A DNA stretch of 64,000 bases from an uncultured Saprospiraceae bacterium (GTDB lineage Bacteria > Bacteroidota > Bacteroidia > Chitinophagales > Saprospiraceae): contig CALLMH010000057.1 of NCBI GenBank assembly GCA_938007965.1, positions 1 through 64,000 of the forward strand, written 5' to 3'. Shown in pieces: positions 55,316 through 64,000 of this stretch (its first letter is position 1; each line of letters opens with the position of its first letter). Position numbers and translations under genes: made by a program. Under the pieces are notes generated by a model. The model was not told the origin of the DNA and ran no database searches. It was given only the letters and a program-made list of their open reading frames with translations.

Positions 55316-56707
55316 ATGGCAAAGAATAAAACAAGAAAGGAAAAGGATAGCATCGGTGTAATCGAAGTGCCAGCAGATAAGTACTGGGCAGCACAGACAC
55401 AGCGATCAATAGAAAACTTCAAAATCGGTGGTCAATTGATGCCAAAAGAAGTAATCGAGGGATTTGCTATATTGAAGAATGCCGCGGCAAAAACAAATGC
55501 AGAATTGGGAGCGCTTCCTAAATATAAAGCAAAGCTGATAGGCAAGGTGTGCAAGGAGATCTTAGCTGGAGAGCTGGATGATCAATTTCCATTGGTCGTA
55601 TGGCAGACTGGTTCTGGCACGCAATCAAATATGAATGTGAATGAAGTGATTGCTAATAGAGGTCACGTACTAGCGGGCGGTAAATTAACCGATAAGTCTA
55701 AAGCACTTCACCCTAATGATGATGTGAATAAATCTCAATCTAGTAATGATACATTCCCAACGGCAATGCACATCGCTGCATACAAAGCGGTCGTAGAATG
55801 TACTATCCCAGGAATGGAAAAACTGAGAGATACACTCAAAGCCAAGTCGAAGAAGTACATGAAAGTTGTAAAAATCGGAAGAACACACTTCATGGATGCA
55901 ACGCCGATCACACTGGGACAAGAGCTTAGTGGTTATGTATCTCAACTAGATCACGGAATCGCAGCTATAAAGAATACACTCAAGCACTTATCAGAGCTAG
56001 CCCTCGGAGGTACGGCAGTAGGAACAGGATTAAACACTCCAAAAGGATATGACAAGTTAGTAGCTAAGCACATCGCTAATCTGACGGGTCTCCCTTTTAT
56101 CACTGGAAAAAACAAATTCGAAGGATTGGCGGCGCACGATGCGATAGTAGAATCTCATGGAGCACTGAAGACAGCTGCTGTATCTTTGATGAAGATCGGA
56201 AATGATATCAGGATGCTTGCTTCTGGACCAAGATGTGGAATCGGAGAGATCATAATCCCAGCGAATGAGCCTGGCTCATCTATCATGCCTGGTAAAGTAA
56301 ATCCTACTCAATCTGAGGCACTGACTATGGCAATGGCACAGGTAGCGGGTAATGATGTAGCCATCAATATCGGAGGTATGACAGGTCAGTTTCAATTGAA
56401 CGTATTCAAACCGATGATGATATACAATTTCTTAATGTCTGCAAGATTAATCGGGGATGCGTGTGTTAGTTTCAATGATAATTGTGCTGTAGGAATCGAA
56501 CCAAACCAAGAAAGAATCACTGAAAATCTCAATAATTCGCTCATGCTCGTAACAGCCCTCAATACCAAAATCGGATACGACAAAGCATCAGAAATAGCTA
56601 AGAAAGCATATAAAGAAGGTACGACCTTAAAAGCTGCATCTTTAGCATTGAAGTATTTGACAGAAAAGGAATTTGACGCTTGGGTAAGACCAGAGAAGAT
56701 GATTTAG
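55316..56707 (+). CDS. fumC: Class II fumarate hydratase
   Basis: A 463-residue iron-independent fumarase that interconverts fumarate and malate in the citric acid cycle. The family motifs are all present: [19 protein letters not shown] near the N-terminus, [50 protein letters not shown] and the signature [13 protein letters not shown] with the active-site Ser loop near residue 318. The ATG at 55316 is preferred over an in-frame TTG at 55310. Length is normal. Confidence 0.96.
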   Translation: MAKNKTRKEKDSIGVIEVPADKYWAAQTQRSIENFKIGGQLMPKEVIEGFAILKNAAAKTNAELGALPKYKAKLIGKVCKEILAGELDDQFPLVVWQTGSGTQSNMNVNEVIANRGHVLAGGKLTDKSKALHPNDDVNKSQSSNDTFPTAMHIAAYKAVVECTIPGMEKLRDTLKAKSKKYMKVVKIGRTHFMDATPITLGQELSGYVSQLDHGIAAIKNTLKHLSELALGGTAVGTGLNTPKGYDKLVAKHIANLTGLPFITGKNKFEGLAAHDAIVESHGALKTAAVSLMKIGNDIRMLASGPRCGIGEIIIPANEPGSSIMPGKVNPTQSEALTMAMAQVAGNDVAINIGGMTGQFQLNVFKPMMIYNFLMSARLIGDACVSFNDNCAVGIEPNQERITENLNNSLMLVTALNTKIGYDKASEIAKKAYKEGTTLKAASLALKYLTEKEFDAWVRPEKMI

Positions 56708-56906
56708 AAATGATCAATCGTCTGATTTACATCACCGATTTTGAGTGTTTAGGAATTTATTATCGATTCTCGTTTTGAGAATTAATTGGATCATATATCA
56801 TCGAGAAGTCAACATTATGGAGCGAATATGTAATTCTAGTGATTCGGCGATTGATCAGAATCTTCTTAAAGGTACTTTCTTATTTATGGAAAAATGATAC
56901 GCTGAA

Positions 56907-57797
56907 ATGAGTCCCAGCAGACGTCCTTATATTGAGCTACATATCGCTGTGCTATTGTATGGTCTGACTGCTGTATTGGGCGATTTGATTCATCTGCCCG
57001 CTGTAATACTGGTTTGGTGGCGTGTGTTGATTACTAGTTTTTCTTTATTGTTTTTTATTAAACTGGGCAAAGACTTATTGACTGTAAAAAGAGAAGTAGC
57101 AACGCCTATAATGCTGATCGGCTGTATTGTAGCTGTGCACTGGATTTGTTTTTATGGATCTGTCAAGTTGGCGAATGCCTCGGTCGCTTTGGTATGCATG
57201 GCTACCACTACTATATTTACTTCCCTATTGGAGCCTTGGATCATGAAAAAAAGAATCGATCCCCTTGAGCTATTTCTTGGTGTCTTGATCGTACCAGGGA
57301 TGGTTTTGGTGGTCAATAGTATAGACATCAGTATGCGCGAAGGAGTTATAGTGGGAATAGCGTCAGCATTTTTCGCGGCATTATTTGGCACATTAAATAA
57401 AAAGTATGTCGATAGTACTACGCCCTACATATTTACTTTTCTCCAATTAGGAAGTGCTTGGATCTTTATCAGTCTACTATTTGTTTTTGGTGGTTCTTAT
57501 TTAGATTTATCTCTATTCTTTCCGCCAAGTATATCCGATTGGGTGTATGTCATTATCCTTGCACTGCTGTGTACTACGTTTGCGTATATTTTAAATTTAA
57601 GAGCATTGAAAGCAATGTCGGCTTATGCCACTAATTTAGTAATAAACTTAGAGCCTCTATATGGTATAGTATTGGCGGCAATTATTTTGAAAGAATATGA
57701 ACAACTGACTACTAATTTCTATATCGGAGGAGGCATTATTCTTGCAATAGTTATGTCATATCCATTTTTGAAAAAAAGATTTTCTCCAGGAGTATGA
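56907..57797 (+). CDS. EamA/DMT-superfamily transporter
   Basis: A 296-residue inner-membrane protein with ten predicted helices arranged as two EamA repeats (about 8-140 and 150-290), of the drug/metabolite transporter superfamily. Markers are the PAVILVWWRVLITS motif in the first repeat and SAYATNLVINLEPLYGIVLA in the second. Substrates in this group are usually amino acids, nucleosides or small metabolites and cannot be predicted here. Its TGA overlaps the ATG of the O-methyltransferase gene (ATGA), implying translational coupling. Confidence 0.88.
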   Translation: MSPSRRPYIELHIAVLLYGLTAVLGDLIHLPAVILVWWRVLITSFSLLFFIKLGKDLLTVKREVATPIMLIGCIVAVHWICFYGSVKLANASVALVCMATTTIFTSLLEPWIMKKRIDPLELFLGVLIVPGMVLVVNSIDISMREGVIVGIASAFFAALFGTLNKKYVDSTTPYIFTFLQLGSAWIFISLLFVFGGSYLDLSLFFPPSISDWVYVIILALLCTTFAYILNLRALKAMSAYATNLVINLEPLYGIVLAAIILKEYEQLTTNFYIGGGIILAIVMSYPFLKKRFSPGV

Positions 57798-58435
57798 TTG
57801 ACGAACATTCATTTAAGGCCATTTATTCTTATTGTGAATCTGTATCAGATCAGCCTTCTGAGATATTACATCAATTATATAGAGAGACACATCTCAAGAC
57901 GCTTGCTCCTCGTATGGCTTCTGGACCAGTTCAAGGTAGGTTTTTAAGCTTTTTTAGTAAACTAGTATCCCCTACCCAAGTATTGGAGATCGGTACCTTT
58001 ACAGGTTATGCGACCTTGTGTATTGCCGAAGGACTAGCAGAGAATGGCCACATCCACACCATAGAAGTGAATCCAGAACTCAATTATATATCAGATAAAT
58101 ACTTTCGAAAATCAGGAAAAAGAGATCAAATCACCTCCCATATCGGAGATGCTAAAGAGATCATAAGCCAGATATACAGGCAGTTTGATATTGTATTTAT
58201 AGATGCTAAGAAGAGAGATTATGCCTTATACTTCGATATGGTTATAGATAAAGTGAAATCTGGTGGATACATACTCGCCGACAATGTCCTATGGGATGGT
58301 AAAGTATACTTGGGAGGCACAGACCTCACCACTAAATCATTGATAGAATTCAACCAAAAAATGAAGGACGACCCGAGGATAGAAACTCTACTTCTTCCTC
58401 TTCGTGATGGATTATCTATATTGAGAAAAAAATAG
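57794..58435 (+). CDS. O-methyltransferase, SAM-dependent, CCoAOMT-like
   Basis: A 213-residue class I methyltransferase of the caffeoyl-CoA/catechol O-methyltransferase group. The SAM-binding motif VLEIGTFTGYATL is near residue 60, followed by HTIEVNPEL, FDIVFIDAKKRDY and GGYILADNVLWDGKV, which carries the metal-binding Asp-Asn. Substrate unknown. Coupled by a four-base overlap to the EamA transporter, so the exporter may carry the methylated product or its precursor; this is inference. Confidence 0.92.
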   Translation: MIDEHSFKAIYSYCESVSDQPSEILHQLYRETHLKTLAPRMASGPVQGRFLSFFSKLVSPTQVLEIGTFTGYATLCIAEGLAENGHIHTIEVNPELNYISDKYFRKSGKRDQITSHIGDAKEIISQIYRQFDIVFIDAKKRDYALYFDMVIDKVKSGGYILADNVLWDGKVYLGGTDLTTKSLIEFNQKMKDDPRIETLLLPLRDGLSILRKK

Positions 58436-58608
58436 TCTACTACGTTTCGCACAAGACAAACTGATCTATCGTGAATACACACATCTCTAATTCAACAATA
58501 TGATGTGAAATTAAAGTCCCTTCCTCGAAATAAACAATCGAATCCGACAACTGGTAACTGGCTATTGACGTTATTTACATTAGTGAACATTTTAAAAATC
58601 TGACATAA

Positions 58609-59853
58609 ATGCATAAAGCTGTAATCTTGACCATCGGAGACGAATTATTGATTGGTCAAACGATAGATACAAATTCTGCTTGGATGGGTGGCGAGCTCAA
58701 TAAGTTAGGTATTCGTATAGAAGAGAAGATCGCTATCCAAGATACTCGGGAAGGGATCATCTCAGGTATAGAAAGAGCTATGTCTAAAGCCAATATCGTA
58801 TTGATAACTGGAGGGCTAGGTCCTACCAAAGATGATATTACTAAGAAAGTAATGGCAGATCATTTTGGGATGAAGATGAAATTCGACGAACCTACTTGGG
58901 AGCGTATCGAAGGTCTATTTGCACGATGGGGAAGGTCTACTACTCCAGCTCACCGTGACCAGTGCTATATGCCAGATGGAGCAAAAATCTTGGAAAATAA
59001 AATGGGAACAGCTCCCGGCATGTTATTTGAAGTGGATGGAAAGATGCTGATCAGTATGCCAGGTGTACCTTATGAAATGAAATACATCATGGAATATAGC
59101 GTACTCCCCATGCTAGAAGAAAACTATACTGATCAAGCTATAATACACCACACTATACTTACAGCTGGCGAAGGAGAATCAAGAATCGCAGCTCAAATAG
59201 AAGATATAACAGAGCGTCTTCCAGAGCATATAAGCATCGCATATCTACCAAATCTAGGTACCGTAAAATTACGACTGACCGCGATTGGGAAAGATAAAAA
59301 CAAGCTGACAGAAGAAGTCAAAGTGTACGGATCACAGATCGAAAATATACTCGGGGACTTAGTATATGGACATAATCAAGAAAACTTACCTTCAGTGATA
59401 GGTAAAATTGCCCTTGAAAAAAAATTAAAAATCGGGACTGCGGAATCCTGTACCGGTGGATTAGTAGCCAGTAAAATAGTGTCCATCCCTGGTTCCTCTG
59501 CATACTTCGAAGGTTCCGTAGTGACTTACTCATATAAGCTCAAAGAAACACTACTTAATGTGAATACTGACACACTAAATAAACAAGGGGCCGTGAGTGA
59601 AGAGACTGTAAATGAAATGGTTGCGGGCGCGATAGATCACCTCGGAGTAGATGTAGCCGTAGCGATATCGGGCATAGCAGGACCTGGTGGCGGCACTGAA
59701 GAAAAGCCCGTAGGGACAGTCTGGATCGCATGTGGAAATAAGAAAAAAACGGTGACTCTAAAAATAAAAGCTGGCAAAAATCGACAAAAAAACATCGAAT
59801 ACGCAAGCAACTATGCAATGAATGTACTAAGAAAATTTTTACAGGCTCAATAA
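58609..59853 (+). CDS. cinA: CinA family nicotinamide-nucleotide amidohydrolase
   Basis: A 414-residue two-domain protein. The N-terminal MoCF-like COG1058 domain (about 1-170) has LTIGDELLIGQTIDTNSAWMG and ITGGLGPTKDD; this part hydrolyses ADP-ribose-type compounds in homologues. The C-terminal PncC domain (about 255-410) deamidates nicotinamide mononucleotide for NAD recycling and has GTAESCTGGLVASKI, VVTYSYKLKETLL and AVAISGIAGPGGGTEEKPVGTVW. Both are complete, and length matches full-length CinA. Confidence 0.95.
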   Translation: MHKAVILTIGDELLIGQTIDTNSAWMGGELNKLGIRIEEKIAIQDTREGIISGIERAMSKANIVLITGGLGPTKDDITKKVMADHFGMKMKFDEPTWERIEGLFARWGRSTTPAHRDQCYMPDGAKILENKMGTAPGMLFEVDGKMLISMPGVPYEMKYIMEYSVLPMLEENYTDQAIIHHTILTAGEGESRIAAQIEDITERLPEHISIAYLPNLGTVKLRLTAIGKDKNKLTEEVKVYGSQIENILGDLVYGHNQENLPSVIGKIALEKKLKIGTAESCTGGLVASKIVSIPGSSAYFEGSVVTYSYKLKETLLNVNTDTLNKQGAVSEETVNEMVAGAIDHLGVDVAVAISGIAGPGGGTEEKPVGTVWIACGNKKKTVTLKIKAGKNRQKNIEYASNYAMNVLRKFLQAQ

Positions 59854-59946
59854 CTATGTTAATTTTACACCACCTAATCAAAAGATCTCTGTTTTTTAAG
59901 ACGGTGATCTGAATTCAAAGTCAATAAAAATAAACAACCATACCTT

Positions 59947-61275
59947 ATGGCGAAAGTAGAATTGATAATGCCTAAAATGGGCGAAAGTATTACAGAAGCA
60001 ACCATCCTCAAGTGGGTAAAAAATGTAGGTGATACCGTAGTGCTCGATGAGACAATATTAGAAATCGCGACTGATAAAGTGGATTCTGACATTCCATCTC
60101 CTGTCGCTGGCAAGATAGTAGAAGTCCTCTACAAAGAAGACGATGTAGTCGAAGTCGGAAATGTAATCGCAATCATCGCCACTGAAGGAGAAGATGTCTC
60201 CCCTAGTCCCGCGGTAGCAGATAAGGTAGAAACTCCTAAAGCATCCGAACCTAAAAAAGAAACGGTAGCTGAAGTGCCATATACTCCTGAGCCTACACCC
60301 GCAAACGCTTCTTTAGATACTTCTGGATCTGATAGATTCTATAGTCCGTTGGTAAAGAATATAGCGAAACAAGAAAATATCTCTACCGCAGAACTAGATA
60401 ATATACCAGGCAGTGGTGCCAATGGTAGAGTAACTAAAAAAGATATCCTAAACTATATATCTAAGAGAACATCAGCGCCTGCACAACCTGCAACAATGAC
60501 AAATGCAGTTTCTACCAATCCACCCTCTGCTACAAAATCAACTGGAGCCAGTACCCAATCAAGTGGTGAGAATGAGATCATAGAGATGGATAGGATGAGA
60601 AAGATGATAGCTGATCACATGGTCATGAGTAAGCATACATCTCCCCATGTGACCTCATTCGTAGAAGCTGACGTCACAGAATTGGTCAACTGGAGAAATA
60701 AAATTAAAGTAGAATTTCAAAAGAAACATGGAGAGAAAATCACTTTTACTCCAATATTCATGGAAGCTGTTGCAAAAGCCATCAATGACTTCCCACTTAT
60801 AAATGTGTCGGTCGACGGTACCAACATCATCAAGAAAAAAAATATCAATATTGGAATGGCAGCAGCCTTGCCTTCTGGAAATCTAATCGTTCCTGTGATC
60901 AAGAATGCGGATCAGCTCAACTTAGTAGGCCTTACAAAACAGGTAAATGATCTAGCGACAAGAGCAAGAGGAAACAAACTAAAACCTGATGACGTCCAAG
61001 GAGGTACATTTACATTGACTAATGTGGGAACCTTCGGAAATGTGATGGGCACACCCATCATCAATCAACCCCAGGTAGCCATCATGGCAGTAGGAGCGAT
61101 CAAGAAAAAACCAGCTGTCTTAGAAACAGAGCACGGAGACGTAATAGCGATCAGACATATGATGTTCTTATCTCTATCATATGATCATAGAGTAGTAGAC
61201 GGATTTCTGGGAGGGTCATTTTTAAGAAAGGTAGCCGATTACTTAGAAGAATTTGATACTTCTCAATCATTCTAG
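59947..61275 (+). CDS. 2-oxo acid dehydrogenase E2 (dihydrolipoamide acyltransferase)
   Basis: A 442-residue core subunit of a 2-oxo acid dehydrogenase complex. It has one lipoyl domain with lipoate-bearing Lys44 in EIATDKVDSDIP, a Pro/Ala linker, an E3/E1-binding domain (about 138-175; SPLVKNIAKQENI, GSGANGRVTKKDIL) and a catalytic domain (about 210-442) ending with SLSYDHRVVDGFLGG, whose His is the acyl-transfer base. Which complex (pyruvate, branched-chain or 2-oxoglutarate) is not decided by sequence, and no E1 or E3 gene is adjacent. The OmpA-family gene follows after 18 bases. Confidence 0.93.
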   Translation: MAKVELIMPKMGESITEATILKWVKNVGDTVVLDETILEIATDKVDSDIPSPVAGKIVEVLYKEDDVVEVGNVIAIIATEGEDVSPSPAVADKVETPKASEPKKETVAEVPYTPEPTPANASLDTSGSDRFYSPLVKNIAKQENISTAELDNIPGSGANGRVTKKDILNYISKRTSAPAQPATMTNAVSTNPPSATKSTGASTQSSGENEIIEMDRMRKMIADHMVMSKHTSPHVTSFVEADVTELVNWRNKIKVEFQKKHGEKITFTPIFMEAVAKAINDFPLINVSVDGTNIIKKKNINIGMAAALPSGNLIVPVIKNADQLNLVGLTKQVNDLATRARGNKLKPDDVQGGTFTLTNVGTFGNVMGTPIINQPQVAIMAVGAIKKKPAVLETEHGDVIAIRHMMFLSLSYDHRVVDGFLGGSFLRKVADYLEEFDTSQSF

Positions 61276-61293
61276 AATTATAAAATCAAGTTA

Positions 61294-63453
61294 ATGAAAA
61301 ATCTAGGTATACTTATTTTCATATTTACATTTATTCATCTTGGGTATAGCCAAAAAGGAATAAAAAAACAAGCCAACAAGTTCTTCGAAGCTGAGAAGTA
61401 CGAAGAAGCTCTAGATCTATACGACCAGGTCAAAGATGTCAATGATGATAAGAACCTAGTGTATAAAAGAGGAATCGCTAACTACTACTCTAAAAATGCA
61501 GATGATGCAATCAGAGACTTTACGATGGCTAAAGGTATGGGATTTGAAGAAAATGAGATATATCTCTATACTGCCAAAGCACTTCACAGTCGAGGCTCTT
61601 ACCTAGATGCAGTCCAATTCTACAAAAACTATCTGAGGTATGTAGATGATAAAAAAAAGGAAGCTGTCATTATCGAGGAAATAAAGCGATGCATGTTTGG
61701 ATACAACAACCAATTTAATGACCAATTGGCTTTTGTTGAAAATCTAGGTTCTGGAGTCAATACAATCTATGATGAGGTCAACCCAGTACAAAGTCCTACC
61801 TCTCAGAACAAATACTATTTCTCATCAAATAGAACTGGCTCTAATGGTGGCCTAAGGAATAAAAGCGGATATAAAGATGAGATATACGGCAAGTATTCTG
61901 CAGATATGTATGCAGTAGAGCTAAATGATGGCAACTGGACATCCGTAAGTGCATTTCACCCGATATTGAATAGTCCTAAAAATGATATTATCCAGGGTTT
62001 CAATCCAAGTGGATCCGTACTATATTTCCTTAAGACTCAGGATGGTAATGCTGGAGAAATCTTTGCAGATACTTTTTCGATAGATAAAGACCCCGAAGCC
62101 TTTCCTAGGCTCTTAAGGTCGCCTATCATTAGCGAATTAGGGGATAAGGATATACAAATATTCAATGATAATACGATGCTTTTTGCAAGTAAACGGGCTG
62201 GTGGATATGGTGGTTATGATCTATACGTCACTTACTATAGCGATGACAATTGGACTTCACCTATTAATCTAGGTCCAGAAATAAATACAGCTTACGATGA
62301 AGTGTCTCCTTTTCTCGCGAAGAGTGGGACCAAGATATTTTTCAGCTCTGATAGAATAGAAAGTTTTGGAGGACTTGATATTTTCGAATCAAATTATCGA
62401 CCAGAAGCTGGATTATGGGGAATAGCAAAAAACGTTGGCACACCAATAAACTCTCCGATGAATGATACGAACATTAGCTTTTCGTTTGATGGGATGACAG
62501 CTATTTTCTCTTCGGACAGGATTGGTACATTAGGTGGATATGATCTATTTCTGGCATACTACAAAGATCAATTGATGGATCAGCTGATGTATACCGAGGA
62601 GTTGCCATTCATAACATATACACAAGATACTACAGCTGTCGCAGAAGTCAGTAATCCAGAAGTCAATGCCCCTATTAAGAATACTCCAATCGACAAACCT
62701 ATCGTCAAAAAAGAGTTTTATAACGAACCGCTTTACTACGGTAGTGATGAAATAATCATAAATCCTACTAATAAATCGAAGTTGGAGCAGATTAAAAACA
62801 TTCTAATCGTATACCCTGAAGTATCTGTCGTACTAAGTGGGCATTCTATACCTGAAGGTCGTAAAGAATTTGACCTATATTTTTCGATAAAACGTGCAGA
62901 AAAGGCCGCTCAATACCTTATAGATAATGGAATAAATATAAACAGGATCAAAGTTCGGGGTTTGGGGTCTAATTTCCCGCACACAAAACACAATCTAACT
63001 GGTAGTAATAAATTATCAGAGAAGAATAATCGTAGAATAGATGTCTCATTCATCAAGGTCCCTTCTAATAGATTAAAAATAGTAAACGAGATGCCAGCTG
63101 TAGTAGAAGCAATGAAAGACGGTGCGTCAGACGACTACTACAATACGCTTCAAGGTCTTGCATATAAAATTGAAGTTGCCAAAACAAAGCAGATGTATAA
63201 AGCAGATGTCATTCGTCAATACGATAGTGGCACCGTAGAAAGAAATATGATAGACGATGAATACACGTATACAATCGGCATATTCGATGCCTATAGTGAA
63301 GCTAAAAGAACAAAGAGTACACTCCTAAGAAGTGGAGTCAAAGATGCAACCATCATCCCATGTATGAACGATGTCAACCTTAGTAAAGAACAAGTGGAAG
63401 TATTAAAGGATGTGTATCCTGACTTGGAAGAGTATTTGAGATTTGAGAAATAG
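61294..63453 (+). CDS. OmpA-family protein with TPR, PD40 propeller and C-terminal SPOR-like region
   Basis: A 719-residue envelope protein: signal peptide (1-19), TPR-like helices (about 20-140), a WD40-like PD40 propeller (about 145-435; repeated FSSDRIESFGGLDIFES and FSSDRIGTLGGYDLFLA phrases), an OmpA peptidoglycan-binding domain (about 480-585; VVLSGHSIPEG, IKVRGLGSNFP, NRRIDVSF) and a C-terminal region (about 610-700) resembling a SPOR domain. This matches the general plan of peptidoglycan-anchored scaffold proteins such as PorE of T9SS, but no carboxypeptidase-regulatory domain was seen. Probably cotranscribed with the E2 gene. Confidence 0.85.
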   Translation: MKNLGILIFIFTFIHLGYSQKGIKKQANKFFEAEKYEEALDLYDQVKDVNDDKNLVYKRGIANYYSKNADDAIRDFTMAKGMGFEENEIYLYTAKALHSRGSYLDAVQFYKNYLRYVDDKKKEAVIIEEIKRCMFGYNNQFNDQLAFVENLGSGVNTIYDEVNPVQSPTSQNKYYFSSNRTGSNGGLRNKSGYKDEIYGKYSADMYAVELNDGNWTSVSAFHPILNSPKNDIIQGFNPSGSVLYFLKTQDGNAGEIFADTFSIDKDPEAFPRLLRSPIISELGDKDIQIFNDNTMLFASKRAGGYGGYDLYVTYYSDDNWTSPINLGPEINTAYDEVSPFLAKSGTKIFFSSDRIESFGGLDIFESNYRPEAGLWGIAKNVGTPINSPMNDTNISFSFDGMTAIFSSDRIGTLGGYDLFLAYYKDQLMDQLMYTEELPFITYTQDTTAVAEVSNPEVNAPIKNTPIDKPIVKKEFYNEPLYYGSDEIIINPTNKSKLEQIKNILIVYPEVSVVLSGHSIPEGRKEFDLYFSIKRAEKAAQYLIDNGININRIKVRGLGSNFPHTKHNLTGSNKLSEKNNRRIDVSFIKVPSNRLKIVNEMPAVVEAMKDGASDDYYNTLQGLAYKIEVAKTKQMYKADVIRQYDSGTVERNMIDDEYTYTIGIFDAYSEAKRTKSTLLRSGVKDATIIPCMNDVNLSKEQVEVLKDVYPDLEEYLRFEK

Positions 63454-63663
63454 ATGGAATAAGGAGACTCAAAATCACTTCATCGCGGGAGTGTATGGCT
63501 CTCCTTACTTCTGACCTACATTAATTTTATTAAGCACGCTACAAGGCAAGAGAAATTGAGATATTAGGATGCTAGGATACGATGTCGATTACGATTTTGT
63601 AATTGGGGATATCCGTAAATAACGAATATCCTTATTCAATAACAGATTTTCTAACTACATTCA
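63454..63663. repeat. Repeat-bearing gene-free stretch with hairpin copy 3
   Basis: An imperfect hairpin of the ggatattc family lies at 63607-63631 (arms ggatatccg and cgaatatcc, one mismatch). The following bases, ending ataacagattttctaactac, closely resemble 50085-50112 in the other gene-free region. A weak hairpin aaggaga...tctcctt (63461-63506) directly follows the OmpA-family gene but lacks a T-run. Confidence 0.55.
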
Positions 63664-63867
63664 TTAAACAAGTACTAATTCAGTTAACTCCTTCCCAATT
63701 TCATGCAGTCCATCAATTATTCTTTCCATCTGCTTTTTTGAGGGGTTTTTCTTTCCAATAACATATTGTGACAAAAGAGATTCGTTCATTTCGATTCGTG
63801 TAGCATCGTGGAATCGAAAATCAAATCCGTTTAATGAAAATAAAAAGTCTACATCTTTGATATCCCA
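63664..63867 (-). pseudogene. Remnant of an HTH antitoxin-like gene
   Basis: A 67-codon minus-strand open frame with no start codon until its second half. It encodes DATRIEMNESLLSQYV, then GKKNPSKKQMERI and a C-terminal GLHEIGKELTEL, a pattern I recognise from small Bacteroidota helix-turn-helix proteins of the HigA/Xre antitoxin type. An in-frame TGA at 63868-63870 cuts it from any upstream coding sequence. It appears to be the recognition-helix half of a decayed gene. Confidence 0.55.
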
Positions 63868-63896
63868 TCACTCTTGATGTTGAATTATCATATTTA

Positions 63897-64000
63897 TCAC
63901 TTACTATCAGTATCATATAATATTACTTGATTATTTGCATCTTTGATAAGTATTTTATATTTGAAATCATTAGGAACAATTGAGGGTTTCCAATCTTCTG
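63897..64000 (-). CDS. C-terminal end of an unidentified gene running out of the window
   Basis: Thirty-three codons read from the window edge to a TGA at 63899-63897 and encode KPSIVPNDFKYKILIKDANN and VILYDTDSK. The composition is protein-like with alternating hydrophobic residues, but no family can be named from so short a piece. It lies just upstream of the antitoxin-like remnant on the same strand. Confidence 0.4.
   Translation of the reverse strand, partial: EDWKPSIVPNDFKYKILIKDANNQVILYDTDSK

Overview
The window looks like a low-GC chromosome segment from a marine or free-living member of the Bacteroidota, most likely near the Saprospiria. The evidence is a SusC/SusD pair, three proteins ending in type IX secretion (T9SS) sorting domains, many lipoproteins with Cys lipoboxes, a MurF-alanine racemase fusion, candidate promoters of the TAnnTTTG type, and large FG-GAP/ASPIC-UnbV lipoproteins. 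The lineage is an inference from gene content. No rRNA, tRNA, CRISPR array, integrase or complete transposase was seen.

Layout. 1-600: a tandem pair of small paralogous unknown genes flanked by short repeats and hairpins. 606-6816: housekeeping and envelope genes on the minus strand (Hsp20, LptF/G permease, a 5'-nucleotidase split into two genes, two small membrane proteins, a lipoprotein carbonic anhydrase). 7300-9656: a small polysaccharide-related cluster with an alginate/glucuronan-lyase-like lipoprotein and two small lipoproteins, but no SusC/D. 9659-13378: a gene remnant, a HesB/IscA protein, a sterol desaturase/hydroxylase family protein, 3-methyladenine glycosylase I and an XdhC family protein. 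13453-22761: two giant T9SS-exported proteins flanking dusB. One carries a phosphohistidine-type swivel domain plus a PEP-synthase-like ATP-grasp domain, which is strange for an exported protein.

23035-47959 (all minus strand) is a sugar-acquisition block. Read in transcription order it has SusC, SusD, three tandem about 1,080-1,106 residue FG-GAP/ASPIC-UnbV lipoproteins with a small lipoprotein among them, a fasciclin protein, a trehalase, a GH13 alpha-glucosidase, an MFS sugar transporter, an SSS sodium symporter, a BNR-repeat lipoprotein and a beta-barrel-like protein. The inferred logic is outer-membrane capture by SusCD, cleavage of trehalose and alpha-glucosides by the two hydrolases, and uptake by the two inner-membrane carriers. 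No regulator gene is visible in this block.

48402-63453 (plus strand) holds a T9SS-exported esterase, a repeat-rich intergenic region (49617-50441), then purD, murF-alr, a frameshifted Uma2 nuclease gene, fumC, an EamA transporter translationally coupled to an O-methyltransferase, cinA, a 2-oxo-acid dehydrogenase E2 and an OmpA-family protein. 63454-64000 is accessory sequence with a decayed HTH-antitoxin-like reading frame and the end of a gene that runs out of the window.
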